Numbered from the stretch's first letter, positions 1-9,579 are shown. The stretch is 64,000 nt of DNA from Bacillota bacterium (GCA_023426575.1 JAFAAL010000030.1:10933-74932), one strand, 5' to 3'. Translations and numbers: made by a program. The notes: generated by a model not told the origin, from the letters alone.

Positions 1-447
1 GAGACCCGTATGGACGAATCCAAGCTCTCGCATCTCAGAGAGGAAAGCATGATCACGCGCCTCGTCAGCCTCTGGCTCCTCCTCGCCGAGCGGGAAGACT
101 TTGCGGAGGACGGGCGGCTGTACCTTGAAGAGAAAGCAGCCACGGTCTCGCTTGAGCTCCGTGGCCAGCGCGGCAAGACAGGCCAGTCGATCGCCCTCCT
201 CCCCTACTGACAGAAGCATGGGCCCGAGTGCAAGGTAGGCCAGTTTCTGGCCGAGGGGAAAAGGTCTGAGGAGTAGCTGCGCGAGCGCCCGTGGCCTCCC
301 CTCGCGCTCATAGACAAAGCGCCGCGGCGCCCAGTCCCGCTTGATCTCGGGCCAGGCTGGCGATTGCAGGAGCGAGGGTTCACGGCTCTCTTTAAAGAGC
401 GTGGAATATTCTTCCCGAGAAATCTCTCTCAATAAATCTGCTTGCAA
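1..447 (-). CDS. FemAB-family peptidoglycan bridge aminoacyltransferase (partial, C-terminus outside window)
   Basis: The minus frame is open from a TTG at 447-445 to the window edge, giving the first 149 residues. An AGGAGGAG ribosome site sits just upstream. The start SLLQSPAWPEIKRDW, then an RPFPLGQKLAYLALGP stretch, matches the opening of the FemA/FemX/MurM fold (GNAT-like; uses aminoacyl-tRNA to build the interpeptide bridge on lipid II). It begins 8 bp after the stop of the formate/nitrite transporter, so the two are probably cotranscribed. Family membership is inferred from these motifs; which amino acid is added cannot be told. Confidence 0.75.
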   Translation of the reverse strand, partial: MQADLLREISREEYSTLFKESREPSLLQSPAWPEIKRDWAPRRFVYEREGRPRALAQLLLRPFPLGQKLAYLALGPMLLSVGEEGDRLACLAALATELKRDRGCFLFKVQPPVLRKVFPLGEEEPEADEARDHAFLSEMRELGFVHTGL

Positions 448-455
448 AGCTCCTC

Positions 456-1241
456 CTAAAAGTCTTTAATTTCGCGCCTCATAATGAGGTGATAAGGCGT
501 GGCGACAAAGAGCGCCCCCCCGATGATATTGCCGATAGTGACGAAGAGAAGACTCTTCAAGAGCGAGATCAGAGGAATCGTCTGGCCGATGAGAGCGACT
601 TGTGCCCCAGATTTTAAGACGGCATAGCTAAAGATAAACATATTGGCGACGACGTGTTCGAAGCCAAGGAAGACAAAGGCCGAGATCAGCGCATAGCAGA
701 TGGCAATCTTAGCTCCCTCAGACTGGAGGGCATAGGCAATCCAGATGGCGAGGCAGACGAAGATATTGCAGAGGATTCCCCGGAAAATCATCTCGGGGAT
801 GGTGAGGGAGGCTTTTGCCGAGACGGAATTCAAAATGGTCTCGTCGAGTGCCGTGCCGCCCGTCCGACTGAAATATAAGAGGACGGCGAGGATAAAGGAT
901 CCGATGAAATTCCCGAGCCAGGCGGCGAGGCCGAGTTTCAGTCCGGCGAGCCGGGAGTTTTGCTTCTGAAAGCGGTCGAGGCTGATCGAGAGGACGATGC
1001 CCGTGAAGAGATCTGAACCGGCAAAGATGACCATGACCAGGCCGACCGGAAAGAGCAGGGCTGCGACGAGCGCTCCCATGGGATGACCCGCCAGGGCTGA
1101 CTTAGCGTACTGAGAGAGCAAGAAGCCGAGACCGATATAGAAGCCGGCAAGAGCCGCTGAGACATAGAAGCCGAGGGGATTCTCTCTGAGGCGCTTGACG
1201 CGCGCCATGTTGGCAGCCAATTGTTTCTGATACTTATCCAT
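456..1241 (-). CDS. Formate/nitrite transporter (FNT) family protein
   Basis: A 261-residue protein with about six hydrophobic segments (roughly residues 28-48, 58-82, 102-126, 155-175, 183-205, 225-250), the normal size and layout of FocA/NirC/FdhC channels. Family-type segments such as AGFYIGLGFLL and the GSDLFTGIVLS half-helix are visible. The start has a good GGAGG site. FNT proteins are pentameric membrane channels for formate, nitrite or hydrosulfide; the substrate cannot be assigned here. It lies upstream of, and 8 bp from, the FemAB-like gene. An inverted repeat at 1269-1294 lies just before the gene and could be regulatory. Confidence 0.85.
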   Translation of the reverse strand: MDKYQKQLAANMARVKRLRENPLGFYVSAALAGFYIGLGFLLSQYAKSALAGHPMGALVAALLFPVGLVMVIFAGSDLFTGIVLSISLDRFQKQNSRLAGLKLGLAAWLGNFIGSFILAVLLYFSRTGGTALDETILNSVSAKASLTIPEMIFRGILCNIFVCLAIWIAYALQSEGAKIAICYALISAFVFLGFEHVVANMFIFSYAVLKSGAQVALIGQTIPLISLLKSLLFVTIGNIIGGALFVATPYHLIMRREIKDF

Positions 1242-1268
1242 GCATCTCCTCCTAGACGAAGCTATGGG

Positions 1269-1294
1269 TTATTCTCGCTTATCAGTGAGAATAA
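1269..1294. promoter_or_regulatory. Perfect 8-bp inverted repeat upstream of the FNT gene
   Basis: TTATTCTC and GAGAATAA flank a 10-base centre. No T-run follows on either strand, so a terminator is unlikely. The position, 28-53 bp before the FNT start codon, suits an operator or leader hairpin. Confidence 0.35.
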
Positions 1295-1325
1295 GTCCAG
1301 CCAAGTAGGCTCAGGCAGAGCGGGA

Positions 1326-2705
1326 TTACTCGTTTCTTAGAGCCTCGAGTGCCGAGAGACGCATCGCGCGGCGGGCGGGCATGAGTCCCGAGAGCATGCC
1401 AATCATGATGGCAAAGAAGAGAGCGAGTGGAATCAGCCAGAGCGGGATATAGGAGATGGTTGTGGACTCACCGCCCATCATCCCAGGACCCCCTGCTATG
1501 AGCGCGCCGCCATAGCGATTGAGGAAGAAAGAGCCGAGAAGACTGAAGCTGATGCCGATGATGCCGCCGAAGAAGCCGATGAAGCCCGCCTCGGCGAGGA
1601 AGAGGTTTCGGATGTTGTGGAGACTGCAGCCGAGCACCTTGAAGACGCCAATCTCCTTGGTCCGCTCGTAGATCGACATCATCATCGTATTGGCGATGCC
1701 GATGGCGGCGACGATCAGGGAGACGCCGCCGATGGCGCCGAGGATCATCTGCGAGCGCTTGCTCTCCTTCTCCATCGCCTCGATGTATTCAACAGGGGAA
1801 TTGCCCTGGAGGCCGAGCTCCTTGATGGCAAAGAGGGCGTCCTTGGTCTGATCATAGGAATGGGAGATCGCGACGAGCTTGTTGTAGACGATCTCGCCTG
1901 TGTGCTTGCCGTTCTTTCGGCGAGGTTGCCCAGGCCAGGCCTTGCCCTTAAATACTCTATGTAGCTCCTCCTTGAGGTCCTCTAGGGGGACGAACACCTC
2001 GTAGTTGTAGGGGCTCCACTGTTCTTGCTTGTCGGTGCCAATGATCGCCGCTGCGCGCATGGGATAACGCTTCGGCTTCGAAACTCCAGAGGCAGGGTCT
2101 TGGGAGGCATAGAGGGCCTGCACATCCCAGATGACAAAGAAGTCCTCATTGATCAGGTCGACTTGGGGACCCGCCTCACGAATGGCCTCCCAGTCAAAAT
2201 GGTCATGTCTTGCGTTGGGATCGCTAAAGTTAAAGAGACGGTCGTAGCCCACATAAAGAGCGAGAAAATTCGAACTTTTCTTGCCCTGGACAATCGGCAA
2301 GTCAATGCGATCTAGGTAAGCCCGCGGCACCCCATTGATATTAGACCACATCTCTCGCTTTCCCTGCTTGAAGAGGCAGTCGATAGAGAGGTAGGGGACG
2401 ACCTCCTTGATCTGCGGGAGGTCCTCGATTTGCTTCACGATCTCATCTGTCAGTGGCTTCTCATCAGGATTGCCATATTTCGTCCCGTCGGGGTTATAGC
2501 CCACATTGCTGTGGATCTCGATATTCGTCAGTCCTCCCTCCCGATTGACAGCTTCGAGGAAGGAGCGCCGCTGGCCGAAGCCGATGGAGAGCATCAGGAG
2601 GACGGAGGTGGTCCCAATGACCACCCCGAGAATAGTCAAAAGACTCCTGAGCTTCCTACGCCAGAGGTTTCTGAGGCTGATGCCGATGAGGTCCGTAAAG
2701 CGCAT
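1326..2705 (-). CDS. MacB-like ABC transporter permease (FtsX domain)
   Basis: A 459-residue protein with one N-terminal membrane helix (about residues 20-45, following LRNLWRRKLRSLLT), a large extracytoplasmic domain (about 50-315) and a C-terminal FtsX-type block of three helices starting near 325. This is the MacB/LolC permease plan without a fused ATPase. The ATPase is encoded two genes upstream (4933-5769) and the gene between encodes a secreted CARDB-like protein, so the three form one operon. Such transporters work as mechanotransmitters on extracytoplasmic substrates; the substrate is unknown. Confidence 0.85.
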   Translation of the reverse strand: MRFTDLIGISLRNLWRRKLRSLLTILGVVIGTTSVLLMLSIGFGQRRSFLEAVNREGGLTNIEIHSNVGYNPDGTKYGNPDEKPLTDEIVKQIEDLPQIKEVVPYLSIDCLFKQGKREMWSNINGVPRAYLDRIDLPIVQGKKSSNFLALYVGYDRLFNFSDPNARHDHFDWEAIREAGPQVDLINEDFFVIWDVQALYASQDPASGVSKPKRYPMRAAAIIGTDKQEQWSPYNYEVFVPLEDLKEELHRVFKGKAWPGQPRRKNGKHTGEIVYNKLVAISHSYDQTKDALFAIKELGLQGNSPVEYIEAMEKESKRSQMILGAIGGVSLIVAAIGIANTMMMSIYERTKEIGVFKVLGCSLHNIRNLFLAEAGFIGFFGGIIGISFSLLGSFFLNRYGGALIAGGPGMMGGESTTISYIPLWLIPLALFFAIMIGMLSGLMPARRAMRLSALEALRNE

Positions 2706-2714
2706 ACTGCGTTC

Positions 2715-4943
2715 TTATCTCCGCCGAGGCGCCTGTCGATCAGATTTTGCAGGGCCGACAGAGCCGCCGCCAGGACGGGATCCGTTGCCATTTGACGATT
2801 TCGATCCATTGCCATTCGACGCCTTAGGCGTGTTAGCATTTTGCGCCTTGGAGCCATGGCCGTTCTGCCCGTTGGGCGAGGTCTTGGGACTCGCGCCAGG
2901 ATTTCTATTCTGTCGTTCTTCCTCGAGCTGGCGGAAGAATTCCGCATCTTCCTCTGCTTGTTTTTGCCGTCTGCGCTTGCGCATCAGGGCTGTGAGGACA
3001 GCGATGAGAGCGATCAAGAGGGCGAGAATAATGAGAATCCAGGCCCAGATGGGGAACTTGCTGCCACCCTCGTCATCTCCGCCGGGGAATTCTCCAGGCT
3101 CGCCTGGGAACTCTCCCTCGGGGGGATACATATCGTCTGGAGGCATGGCCTCGACGACTTCGAGGCTCAATTCCTCTTCAATAATCTTTGGCTGGCCGTT
3201 GCTATCCTCATAGTGAATTTGGATCTTGATCTTTTCTCCATTTGTGGGGTTCTCAGGCATAATTGAGATGTCGACATCCTTGGCGGCACCTGGGTCAATA
3301 TTGCCGAGAAAGACCTCTGGAGCACTGACGGCCCCACCCTCTGGGAAGGTGATGGAGGCATTGTTCAGCTTGTTCTTACCCTTGTTGAGAATGGAGAAGG
3401 TGAGGTTTCCCTCCTGCCCGACGCTGAGCTGAGCCGGATAGGCCTCGACACCCGAGATACCGACGCGCGTCTCCTGATGAAGCTGGAGAGAGAGGGTCTC
3501 TTCGGCATTGTAGACCTTGGCCGCGTAGTCCTCGTATTCCATCTTGAGGTTCAGAGGATAAATCTTCTCCTCGAGATTGGCCGAGGCCTGGAGGTCCAAG
3601 ATCAGCTCGTACTGGCCCCCCGCAGCGATGTAGTCGATGTACTTGGTCGTGGCACCGTCGGTCGGCAAGAAGGGGGCGCCTTCTCCCGAGTCAAAGCTCA
3701 GGCGGACGTTTTGCACCGCCGTCACAGTGGAGGTATTTTCCAGCGTCAGGCGGAGCCTGAACTTATCGCCGCCCATGATCTGCTCGGGCGTCGTCGTGAA
3801 GCCCTTGGAAATCAGGCGCGGTGTGGGAATTTTAACTTCTTCTGTCGGCTTCTCTTCGCCGACACCATTGACATAGAAAATGAGGGAGAGGGTTACCTCA
3901 GAAAATTCTTCTGGCAGTGTGATTTTATAGCCCTCATGACTGTAGTAGAGACCCTCGTACTCGTTGTAGTAGATGATGTCCTTCTTCGTCATAAAGTCTT
4001 GATATTTGACGAGGAAGTCGACCTTGTAATAGCCCTTCTTCAGATCGGACTTGACGTACATGGGGCCAAAATCAATGGAGGCATCGACGCAAGTGCCATA
4101 TAGGTCGAGGCCGAGTGCCCCCTGGGGGGCCAGCAGCAATTCGAGCTGCTTTGTATAGTCAGATTTTAATATTTCAAAGGGAAAGTTCTCATCGAGGGGT
4201 GTCTGCGGCTGAATATTGACAATACGGACGTACTGATCCCCACGGTTGATAATGGGCAGGACCAGATTGATCTCTTGCCCGAGCTCGAGCCGGGGCACAT
4301 CCCCTTCCTTGACCATCAGCATCGACTTGCGATTGACGGGATCTGGCAGGGCGGGTTTCTCGACGCCCTCCCCTGGTGGCTTGTTGGGATCGCGGGTTGG
4401 CTTGGTCTCACCCTCATCCTTGTCGGGAGGCGCGACAACCTCGTCAGAGCTCCCTATCTGTACACGGTAGTCGAGCTCTTGTTTCTTGGCCTGAGGCTGA
4501 CCATTGACAGTCTCTTCATATGTGACGATCAGGCGGATGTAGTAGATGCCGTCCTTAGCCTCGGGATTGACAGTATACTCGCCAAAGCTGACGACGACAT
4601 CTTCGATATCGGGGTGCTGGGTGATGGTCGCCTGAAAATCAAATTTACTCTCTTCCAGAGGAAATTTCTGAGGATCGCTCGAACTGTGGATCGACACTTG
4701 CTTGATCTTGATCCCCTGTCGATTGGGTCGCAGGGTAAAGACGATCGGCTTGCTATCGTTGTGCACATAGGTTGTAAGATCTGAGCCAACAATCTTGACG
4801 GCGCTATCGGCCAGAGGATCCGTCGCCTCAGTGGCGAGGACCACGCCTCGGTCAATAGAGGGCCCGATGGGCCATCCCAGACAGAGATTCATCACTAAGA
4901 TGAGCAGAAATGGCGTAAAGACTTTCTTCAATTTACTGTGCAT
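2715..4943 (-). CDS. Secreted CARDB/NPCBM-like multi-domain protein with C-terminal membrane anchor, partner of the MacB-like transporter
   Basis: The preferred start is the second ATG (4943), 5 nt after GGGAGG, giving 742 residues; it overlaps the ATPase stop. There is an N-terminal signal peptide (FTPFLLILVMNLCLGW), then several beta-sandwich repeats of the COG1361/CARDB type (for example near residues 415-500 and 525-620), a Pro/Gly-rich spacer, one membrane helix (FPIWAWILIILALLIALIAV) and a basic, then low-complexity Asn/Gly/Ser tail inside the cell. It sits where a MacA adaptor would be in Gram-negative operons. I infer it handles or anchors the extracellular substrate of the transporter. 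No enzyme motif is visible. Confidence 0.7.
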   Translation of the reverse strand: MHSKLKKVFTPFLLILVMNLCLGWPIGPSIDRGVVLATEATDPLADSAVKIVGSDLTTYVHNDSKPIVFTLRPNRQGIKIKQVSIHSSSDPQKFPLEESKFDFQATITQHPDIEDVVVSFGEYTVNPEAKDGIYYIRLIVTYEETVNGQPQAKKQELDYRVQIGSSDEVVAPPDKDEGETKPTRDPNKPPGEGVEKPALPDPVNRKSMLMVKEGDVPRLELGQEINLVLPIINRGDQYVRIVNIQPQTPLDENFPFEILKSDYTKQLELLLAPQGALGLDLYGTCVDASIDFGPMYVKSDLKKGYYKVDFLVKYQDFMTKKDIIYYNEYEGLYYSHEGYKITLPEEFSEVTLSLIFYVNGVGEEKPTEEVKIPTPRLISKGFTTTPEQIMGGDKFRLRLTLENTSTVTAVQNVRLSFDSGEGAPFLPTDGATTKYIDYIAAGGQYELILDLQASANLEEKIYPLNLKMEYEDYAAKVYNAEETLSLQLHQETRVGISGVEAYPAQLSVGQEGNLTFSILNKGKNKLNNASITFPEGGAVSAPEVFLGNIDPGAAKDVDISIMPENPTNGEKIKIQIHYEDSNGQPKIIEEELSLEVVEAMPPDDMYPPEGEFPGEPGEFPGGDDEGGSKFPIWAWILIILALLIALIAVLTALMRKRRRQKQAEEDAEFFRQLEEERQNRNPGASPKTSPNGQNGHGSKAQNANTPKASNGNGSKSSNGNGSRPGGGSVGPAKSDRQAPRRR

Positions 4944-5769
4944 CATGACCTCCCATATCCTCCGGCTGATAGCGCTTTGTCCCCAGCTCAATGGCCACGA
5001 TCCGACCATCCACGATGCGGAAGATGCGGTCGGCGTATTGGGCCAAGTTATTATCGTGCGTGACCATGACCATGGTCTGATTCTCTTCCTTGGCGATACG
5101 CTGCAGGAGAGCTAAAATTTCTTCAGTTGTCCGGCTGTCGAGGTTCCCCGTCGGCTCGTCCGCGAAGACGATCTCGGGATTGACAACTAGAGCCCTGGCG
5201 ATACCGACGCGCTGCTGTTCACCGCCCGACATCTCAAAGGGCCGGTGGCGAACCTTCTTCTGCAGCCCCACCGAAAAGAGCATCTGCCGCGCCTTGCGAC
5301 GCCGCTTGGAACGACTTTCTCCACGAAAGACCAGAGGTAGTTCCACATTCTCTTCGGCCGTCTGACTCGCAATCAGGTTGAAGCTCTGGAAGATGAAGCC
5401 GATGTGCTGACGACGAAAATTGACGAGCTGCTGCTCACTCATTCGCGTGATGTCCCGCTGATGGATATAGACCTTGCCACGACTCGGTCGCTCGAGGCCC
5501 GCCAGCATGTTGAGCAGCGTGGACTTACCAGAACCGGAGGTCCCCACGATGGCGAGAAACTCACCACGACGGACGTCAAAGCTGACCCCGTTGAGTGCTC
5601 TCACCGCCGTCGTGCCCAGACGAAAAATCTTCCAGAGATCCCGCACGGAGATGACGATGTCGAGGGCATCAGGCAGCTCCCCCGAGAGGGAGTCCTGCTT
5701 CACGCTAGCCTCAGTCGCTTCGACGGCGAGACTCGCTTGCCCCTGTCTCGTCATTGTTTCATCTGGCAT
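4933..5769 (-). CDS. MacB/LolD-type ABC transporter ATPase
   Basis: 278 residues from the ATG at 5769, chosen because GAGG lies 5 nt upstream; an upstream in-frame start would add 14 residues. Visible motifs are Walker A GTSGSGKST, Q-loop FIFQSFNL, signature MSGGEQQRVGIARAL and Walker B IVFADEPTGNLDS, typical of the MacB/LolD/FtsE class. It drives the FtsX-type permease downstream. The first 40 residues before the ABC domain are a polar extension. Confidence 0.93.
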   Translation of the reverse strand: MPDETMTRQGQASLAVEATEASVKQDSLSGELPDALDIVISVRDLWKIFRLGTTAVRALNGVSFDVRRGEFLAIVGTSGSGKSTLLNMLAGLERPSRGKVYIHQRDITRMSEQQLVNFRRQHIGFIFQSFNLIASQTAEENVELPLVFRGESRSKRRRKARQMLFSVGLQKKVRHRPFEMSGGEQQRVGIARALVVNPEIVFADEPTGNLDSRTTEEILALLQRIAKEENQTMVMVTHDNNLAQYADRIFRIVDGRIVAIELGTKRYQPEDMGGHDAQ

Positions 5770-5800
5770 CTTGACCTCGCTCCATCCTTTCACTATCGCT

Positions 5801-5828
5801 AAGTTTAACACATTAAGTTTAACACATG
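5801..5828. repeat. Two tandem 14-bp repeats ahead of the ABC operon
   Basis: AAGTTTAACACATT is followed at once by AAGTTTAACACATG. They lie 32-59 bp upstream of the ATPase start on the minus strand, where a promoter or regulator site is expected. On the minus strand each copy reads TGTGTTAAACTT, which contains a TGnTAAACT string resembling an extended -10. Confidence 0.5.
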
Positions 5829-5920
5829 ATGAAGCATCTTCACGCTTGATTGAGAGCTTCGCTTATTAAAAAATTTTTAACTTGAAAAAAGCCTCCGAAG
5901 AAGGATTTTTTAAGAGTTTT

Positions 5921-5929
5921 TGTTATACT
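5921..5929 (+). promoter_or_regulatory. Extended -10 promoter directly abutting the tryptophanase start codon
   Basis: TG at 5921-5922, one base, then TATACT at 5924-5929. Six bases later comes the ATG at 5936, so the expected transcription start falls on or next to the first base of the start codon. No -35 match and no ribosome site are visible. Confidence 0.6.
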
Positions 5930-5935
5930 TGACGC

Positions 5936-7309
5936 ATGGCTAAATATGTACGTGAACCATTTCGAATCAAGATGATTGAGACGATGCCAACCACGACGAG
6001 AACCGAGCGAGAGCGTTATTTGAAGGAGGCACATTATAATCTCTTCGGTCTGCGCAGTGACTGGGTGGCCATCGATCTCTTGACGGACAGCGGTACGGGG
6101 GCGATGAGCTCGACCCAGTGGGCCGCCATGCTCCAGGGAGACGAGGCTTACGCCGGAGCTCGGGGCTACTATAAGTTGACAGAGGCTGTCGAAGATATCT
6201 TTGGCTATCAGTTTATGCAGCCCGTCCATCAGGGGCGCGCGGCGGAGAAGGTCCTCTTCCCGATCTTGCTGAAGGCTGGTCAAATATCGATCTCCAATAT
6301 GCACTTTGATACGACGCGGGGTCACGTCGGTCTCGTCGGGGCCGAGGCCGTGGATCTCGTGGATCCTGCGGCCAGAGACACTGAGTCCTATGCCCCCTTC
6401 AAGGGCAACATGGACTGCGAGCGCCTCCGCGCATTCCTCCAGGACAAGGGCGAGCAGGTCGGCGTCATCATCATGACTCTGACCAATAATTCCGCGGGCG
6501 GTCAGCCCGTCTCTCTTGCCAATCTCCGCCAGGTCTCTGAGATTGCCAAGGCCCATCAGATTCCCCTGGTCATCGATGCGGCCCGCTACGCCGAAAATGC
6601 CTACTTTATTCAAGAGCGCGAGGACGCCTGTCGGGGGATGAGCATCTCTGAAATCGTCCGTGAGTGCTTTAAGCTGGCCGACGCCTTCACCATGTCCGCC
6701 AAGAAGGACGCCATCGTCAACATGGGCGGTCTCATCGGGATTCGGGAGGATCGCGAGCTCTACGAGAAGGTCAAGATCAATACGGTGCCGATGGAGGGAT
6801 TCATCACTTATGGGGGGCTCGCCGGTCGCGATTTGGAAGCGCTCGCCATCGGCCTCTATGAGGGCATCGATCCCAATTTCCTCCACTATCGGATCAAGCA
6901 GGTGGAATACCTCGGCGAGAGACTTCGCGAGATCGGCATCCCCGTACAGTATCCGATCGGCGGCCATGCCGTCTTCGTCGATGCCAAGCGTCTGCTGCCC
7001 CAGATTCCCTATCATCAGTTCCCGGCCCAGGCGCTCGCCATCGAGCTCTATCTCGAGGCGGGCATTCGCTCTTGTGATGTCGGCTCCTTCATGCTCGACC
7101 CAGATCCCAAGACGGGAGTGCAGCCGGAGGCTGAAATGGAGTTTACGAGGCTCTGCCTCCCCCGCCGGGTCTATACGCAGGCCCATCTGGAGGAGATTGT
7201 TGAGGCTTTTGCCGCGATTAAAGAACGCGCATCGACGCTTCGAGGCTACGAGATTGTCGAACAGGCACCCGTCCTCCGGCACTTCACAGCCAAGCTCAAA
7301 CCGCTCTAG
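5936..7309 (+). CDS. tnaA: Tryptophanase
   Basis: 457 residues, a PLP enzyme of the beta-eliminating lyase family that splits tryptophan into indole, pyruvate and ammonia. The sequence shows [17 protein letters not shown]-like [22 protein letters not shown] [14 protein letters not shown] and the PLP site SAKKDA (Lys near residue 257). Tryptophanase is preferred over tyrosine phenol-lyase because the phenol-lyase Arg in GVRSM is a Val here (AGIRSCDVG), and the C-terminus reads RHFTAKLK with the tryptophanase His. The upstream in-frame codon is TGA and the ATG aligns with the family N-terminus, so 5936 is the only sensible start. No tnaC leader peptide and no tnaB permease are adjacent. Confidence 0.9.
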   Translation: MAKYVREPFRIKMIETMPTTTRTERERYLKEAHYNLFGLRSDWVAIDLLTDSGTGAMSSTQWAAMLQGDEAYAGARGYYKLTEAVEDIFGYQFMQPVHQGRAAEKVLFPILLKAGQISISNMHFDTTRGHVGLVGAEAVDLVDPAARDTESYAPFKGNMDCERLRAFLQDKGEQVGVIIMTLTNNSAGGQPVSLANLRQVSEIAKAHQIPLVIDAARYAENAYFIQEREDACRGMSISEIVRECFKLADAFTMSAKKDAIVNMGGLIGIREDRELYEKVKINTVPMEGFITYGGLAGRDLEALAIGLYEGIDPNFLHYRIKQVEYLGERLREIGIPVQYPIGGHAVFVDAKRLLPQIPYHQFPAQALAIELYLEAGIRSCDVGSFMLDPDPKTGVQPEAEMEFTRLCLPRRVYTQAHLEEIVEAFAAIKERASTLRGYEIVEQAPVLRHFTAKLKPL

Positions 7310-7321
7310 GTTTCCGAAATC

Positions 7322-7358
7322 AAAAAGAGCCGCCCCGTCTGGAGCGGCTCTTTTTTTT
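7322..7358. terminator. Bidirectional terminator between tnaA and the DUF1015 gene
   Basis: AAAGAGCCGC and GCGGCTCTTT form a 10-bp stem, with an A-run on the left and eight Ts on the right. It serves two convergent genes. Confidence 0.9.
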
Positions 7359-7367
7359 GAACATTTT

Positions 7368-8630
7368 CTAGTCGTCGAGGCTGTGGACGAAGAGGCCAGA
7401 GCGCAGCTTCGGCTCGAACCAGGTCGACTTAGGCGGCATGATCTCACCGGCGTCGGCGATGCCGAGCAGTTCATCCATCGCAGTTGGGAAGAGGGCAAAG
7501 GCCACCTGCATTTCCCCACTATCCACCCGGCGCTCGAGTTCCTCGAGACCGCGGATGCCTCCGACGAAGTCGATGCGCTCATCGACTCGCGGATCACCGA
7601 TGCCGAGGATTGGCGCGAGGAGGTTCTGCTGGAGGATCGAGACGTCGAGGCGATCGACGGGATCTGCCTGGGCGAGGAGCTCTGGCTTGGCCTCGAGGGC
7701 GTACCACTCCCCATCGAGATACATGCTGTAATTCGCCTTCTCACTCGGGCGAATCTGCTCGAGATCTAATCCAGCCTCATACTTTTTCACGCTGAATTTC
7801 TCCATGATCTCCGTCAGGAACTGCTCCTTGCTGCGGCCGTTGAGGTCGCGGACGACGCGGTTGTAGTCCATGACGTAGAGGTCGCGATCGGCAAAGAGGA
7901 CTGCCATGAAGTAGTTGAACTCGGCCTCGGGGCCGCGGTCCGGGAACTCCGCCCGGCGCTGTTCGCCGACTTTGGCGGCAGAGGCTGAGCGGTGGTGACC
8001 GTCGGCGATGTAGAGGGCGTCGAGCTCGGCGAATTCGAGGATGAGTTCGCGGGTCAGATCGGGATCCTGGATGACCCAGCCGACGTGCATGATATGATCC
8101 TCAGTCGTGAAGTTAAAGACCGGCTTGTGGCGCTTGATGTACTCATGCATGATCTCGTCCACGCGCTCGATATGTCGATAAGTGAGGAAGATGGGGGCCG
8201 TGTTGGCATTACAAGTTCCAAAATGCTTGATGCGATCGACTTCCTTGGCAGCGCGGGTCAGCTCGTGCTTCTTGATCTTGCCCGTCTGGTATTCATCGAC
8301 AGAGACACAGGCGACGAGACCCGTCTGGACGCGACCGTCCATAATCTGGCGATAGATGTAGAAGTGGGCCTCGTCATCTTGGACCATGTGGCCCTCACGG
8401 ATGAGGCGCTGGAGATTCTCACGCCCCTTGGCGTAGACCTCGTCACTGTACATATCGACATTGTCGGGAAAGTTGATCTCGGCACGGACGACGTTCAGGA
8501 AGGAGAGCGGCTTGCCCTCAGCCATGGCCTGGGCCTCACTGCGGTTCATGACGTCATAGGGCAGGGAGGCAATCTGATCGGCCTTGCCAGGGGCGGGGCG
8601 GAGCGCTCTGAAGGGACGGATGACAGACAT
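7368..8630 (-). CDS. DUF1015 family protein, serine-cluster associated
   Basis: 420 residues, full length for the family. It begins with the usual IRPFRALRP...ASLPYDVMNRSEA and carries the DGHHRSASA motif near residue 210. DUF1015 proteins are commonly found beside serA and serC in Clostridia, exactly as here; the biochemical role is not established to my knowledge. It starts 15 bp after the serA stop and is the last gene of the serC-serA-DUF1015 operon. Confidence 0.88.
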   Translation of the reverse strand: MSVIRPFRALRPAPGKADQIASLPYDVMNRSEAQAMAEGKPLSFLNVVRAEINFPDNVDMYSDEVYAKGRENLQRLIREGHMVQDDEAHFYIYRQIMDGRVQTGLVACVSVDEYQTGKIKKHELTRAAKEVDRIKHFGTCNANTAPIFLTYRHIERVDEIMHEYIKRHKPVFNFTTEDHIMHVGWVIQDPDLTRELILEFAELDALYIADGHHRSASAAKVGEQRRAEFPDRGPEAEFNYFMAVLFADRDLYVMDYNRVVRDLNGRSKEQFLTEIMEKFSVKKYEAGLDLEQIRPSEKANYSMYLDGEWYALEAKPELLAQADPVDRLDVSILQQNLLAPILGIGDPRVDERIDFVGGIRGLEELERRVDSGEMQVAFALFPTAMDELLGIADAGEIMPPKSTWFEPKLRSGLFVHSLDD

Positions 8631-8644
8631 CGCAAGACTCCTCT

Positions 8645-9559
8645 CTAAATGGGGAAGTGACTGCTGACAATCGAGACGATATTGTCACCAATCCGATCTT
8701 GAGCCTCTTGGGTCGCTGCCCCGATATGCGGAGTCAGGGAGAGGCGATCACAGTTCATCAGTTCGGGCTTGTCCAGGGGCTCGCGTTCGAAGACGTCGAG
8801 GGCGGCGCCTGCGACCTTGCCGCTTTCGATGGCGCGGACGAGGGCCTCTTCATCGATGACGCCCCCACGGGCGGCCTGGATGATATAGACGCCGTCCTTC
8901 ATCTTGGCAAAGGTCTCCTCCGTGATCACGGCCTCGCCAGTAAATGGGAGGTGGAGGGAGATATAGTCGGCCTCCGCGAGGACCTCGTCCATCGACTTAT
9001 AGGCCCAGCCGTGCTCAGCCTCGCCCTCTTCGAAGCGGAAGAGGTCGAAGTAGATGACCTTCATGCCGAGAGCCTGAGCCTTCTCAGCCAGCGTTCTGCC
9101 GATGCGGCCGAGACCGATGATGCCGAGTGTCTTGCCCATGATTTCCGTGCCGTCATACTGCTTCTTCAGCCACTCACCACGGGCCATTGAGCGATTGGCG
9201 CTCGCAATGTGGCGCGCCAGGCTCAGCATGTGGCCGATGACGAGTTCTGCCACCGCATTGGAAGAGGCGGCGGGCGTATTGGTCACTTCGATGCCGTGCT
9301 GCTTGGCGTAGTCGACGTCGATATTGTCGATGCCGACCCCCGCGCGAATGATCAGTTTGAGTCTGCCGCCCTCAGCCGCCGCATCGATTTCTGGCTGGCG
9401 GACCTTGGTGGCAGAGCGGACGACGAGACAGTCAACCTCCTTGAGGCGCTGGTGAAGAGATTCTCCCTCATATTTCGTCGTGTCGACCTGGTAGCCCAGG
9501 CGCTCGAGTTCCTGCTTTGCAGATTCTGCAATGCCATCGTTGGCTAAAATGATAAACAT
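8645..9559 (-). CDS. serA: D-3-phosphoglycerate dehydrogenase (short form)
   Basis: 304 residues. It oxidises 3-phosphoglycerate with NAD, the first step of serine synthesis. Visible are the RAGVGIDNID segment with the substrate Arg, the GLGRIGRTLAEKAQ nucleotide-binding loop, and TPHIGAAT with the catalytic His. No C-terminal ACT or ASB domain is present, so this is the short form without the classic serine feedback domain. It lies directly downstream of the aminotransferase gene for the next pathway step. Confidence 0.9.
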   Translation of the reverse strand: MFIILANDGIAESAKQELERLGYQVDTTKYEGESLHQRLKEVDCLVVRSATKVRQPEIDAAAEGGRLKLIIRAGVGIDNIDVDYAKQHGIEVTNTPAASSNAVAELVIGHMLSLARHIASANRSMARGEWLKKQYDGTEIMGKTLGIIGLGRIGRTLAEKAQALGMKVIYFDLFRFEEGEAEHGWAYKSMDEVLAEADYISLHLPFTGEAVITEETFAKMKDGVYIIQAARGGVIDEEALVRAIESGKVAGAALDVFEREPLDKPELMNCDRLSLTPHIGAATQEAQDRIGDNIVSIVSSHFPI

Positions 9560-9579
9560 CTCTATTTCTCCTTCACAGT

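Noticed and set aside
5840..7744. Very long minus-strand frame opposite tryptophanase
   Set aside because: It is the reverse reading of tnaA and of the DUF1015 gene end, caused by GC-rich codon bias; tnaA motifs are unambiguous.
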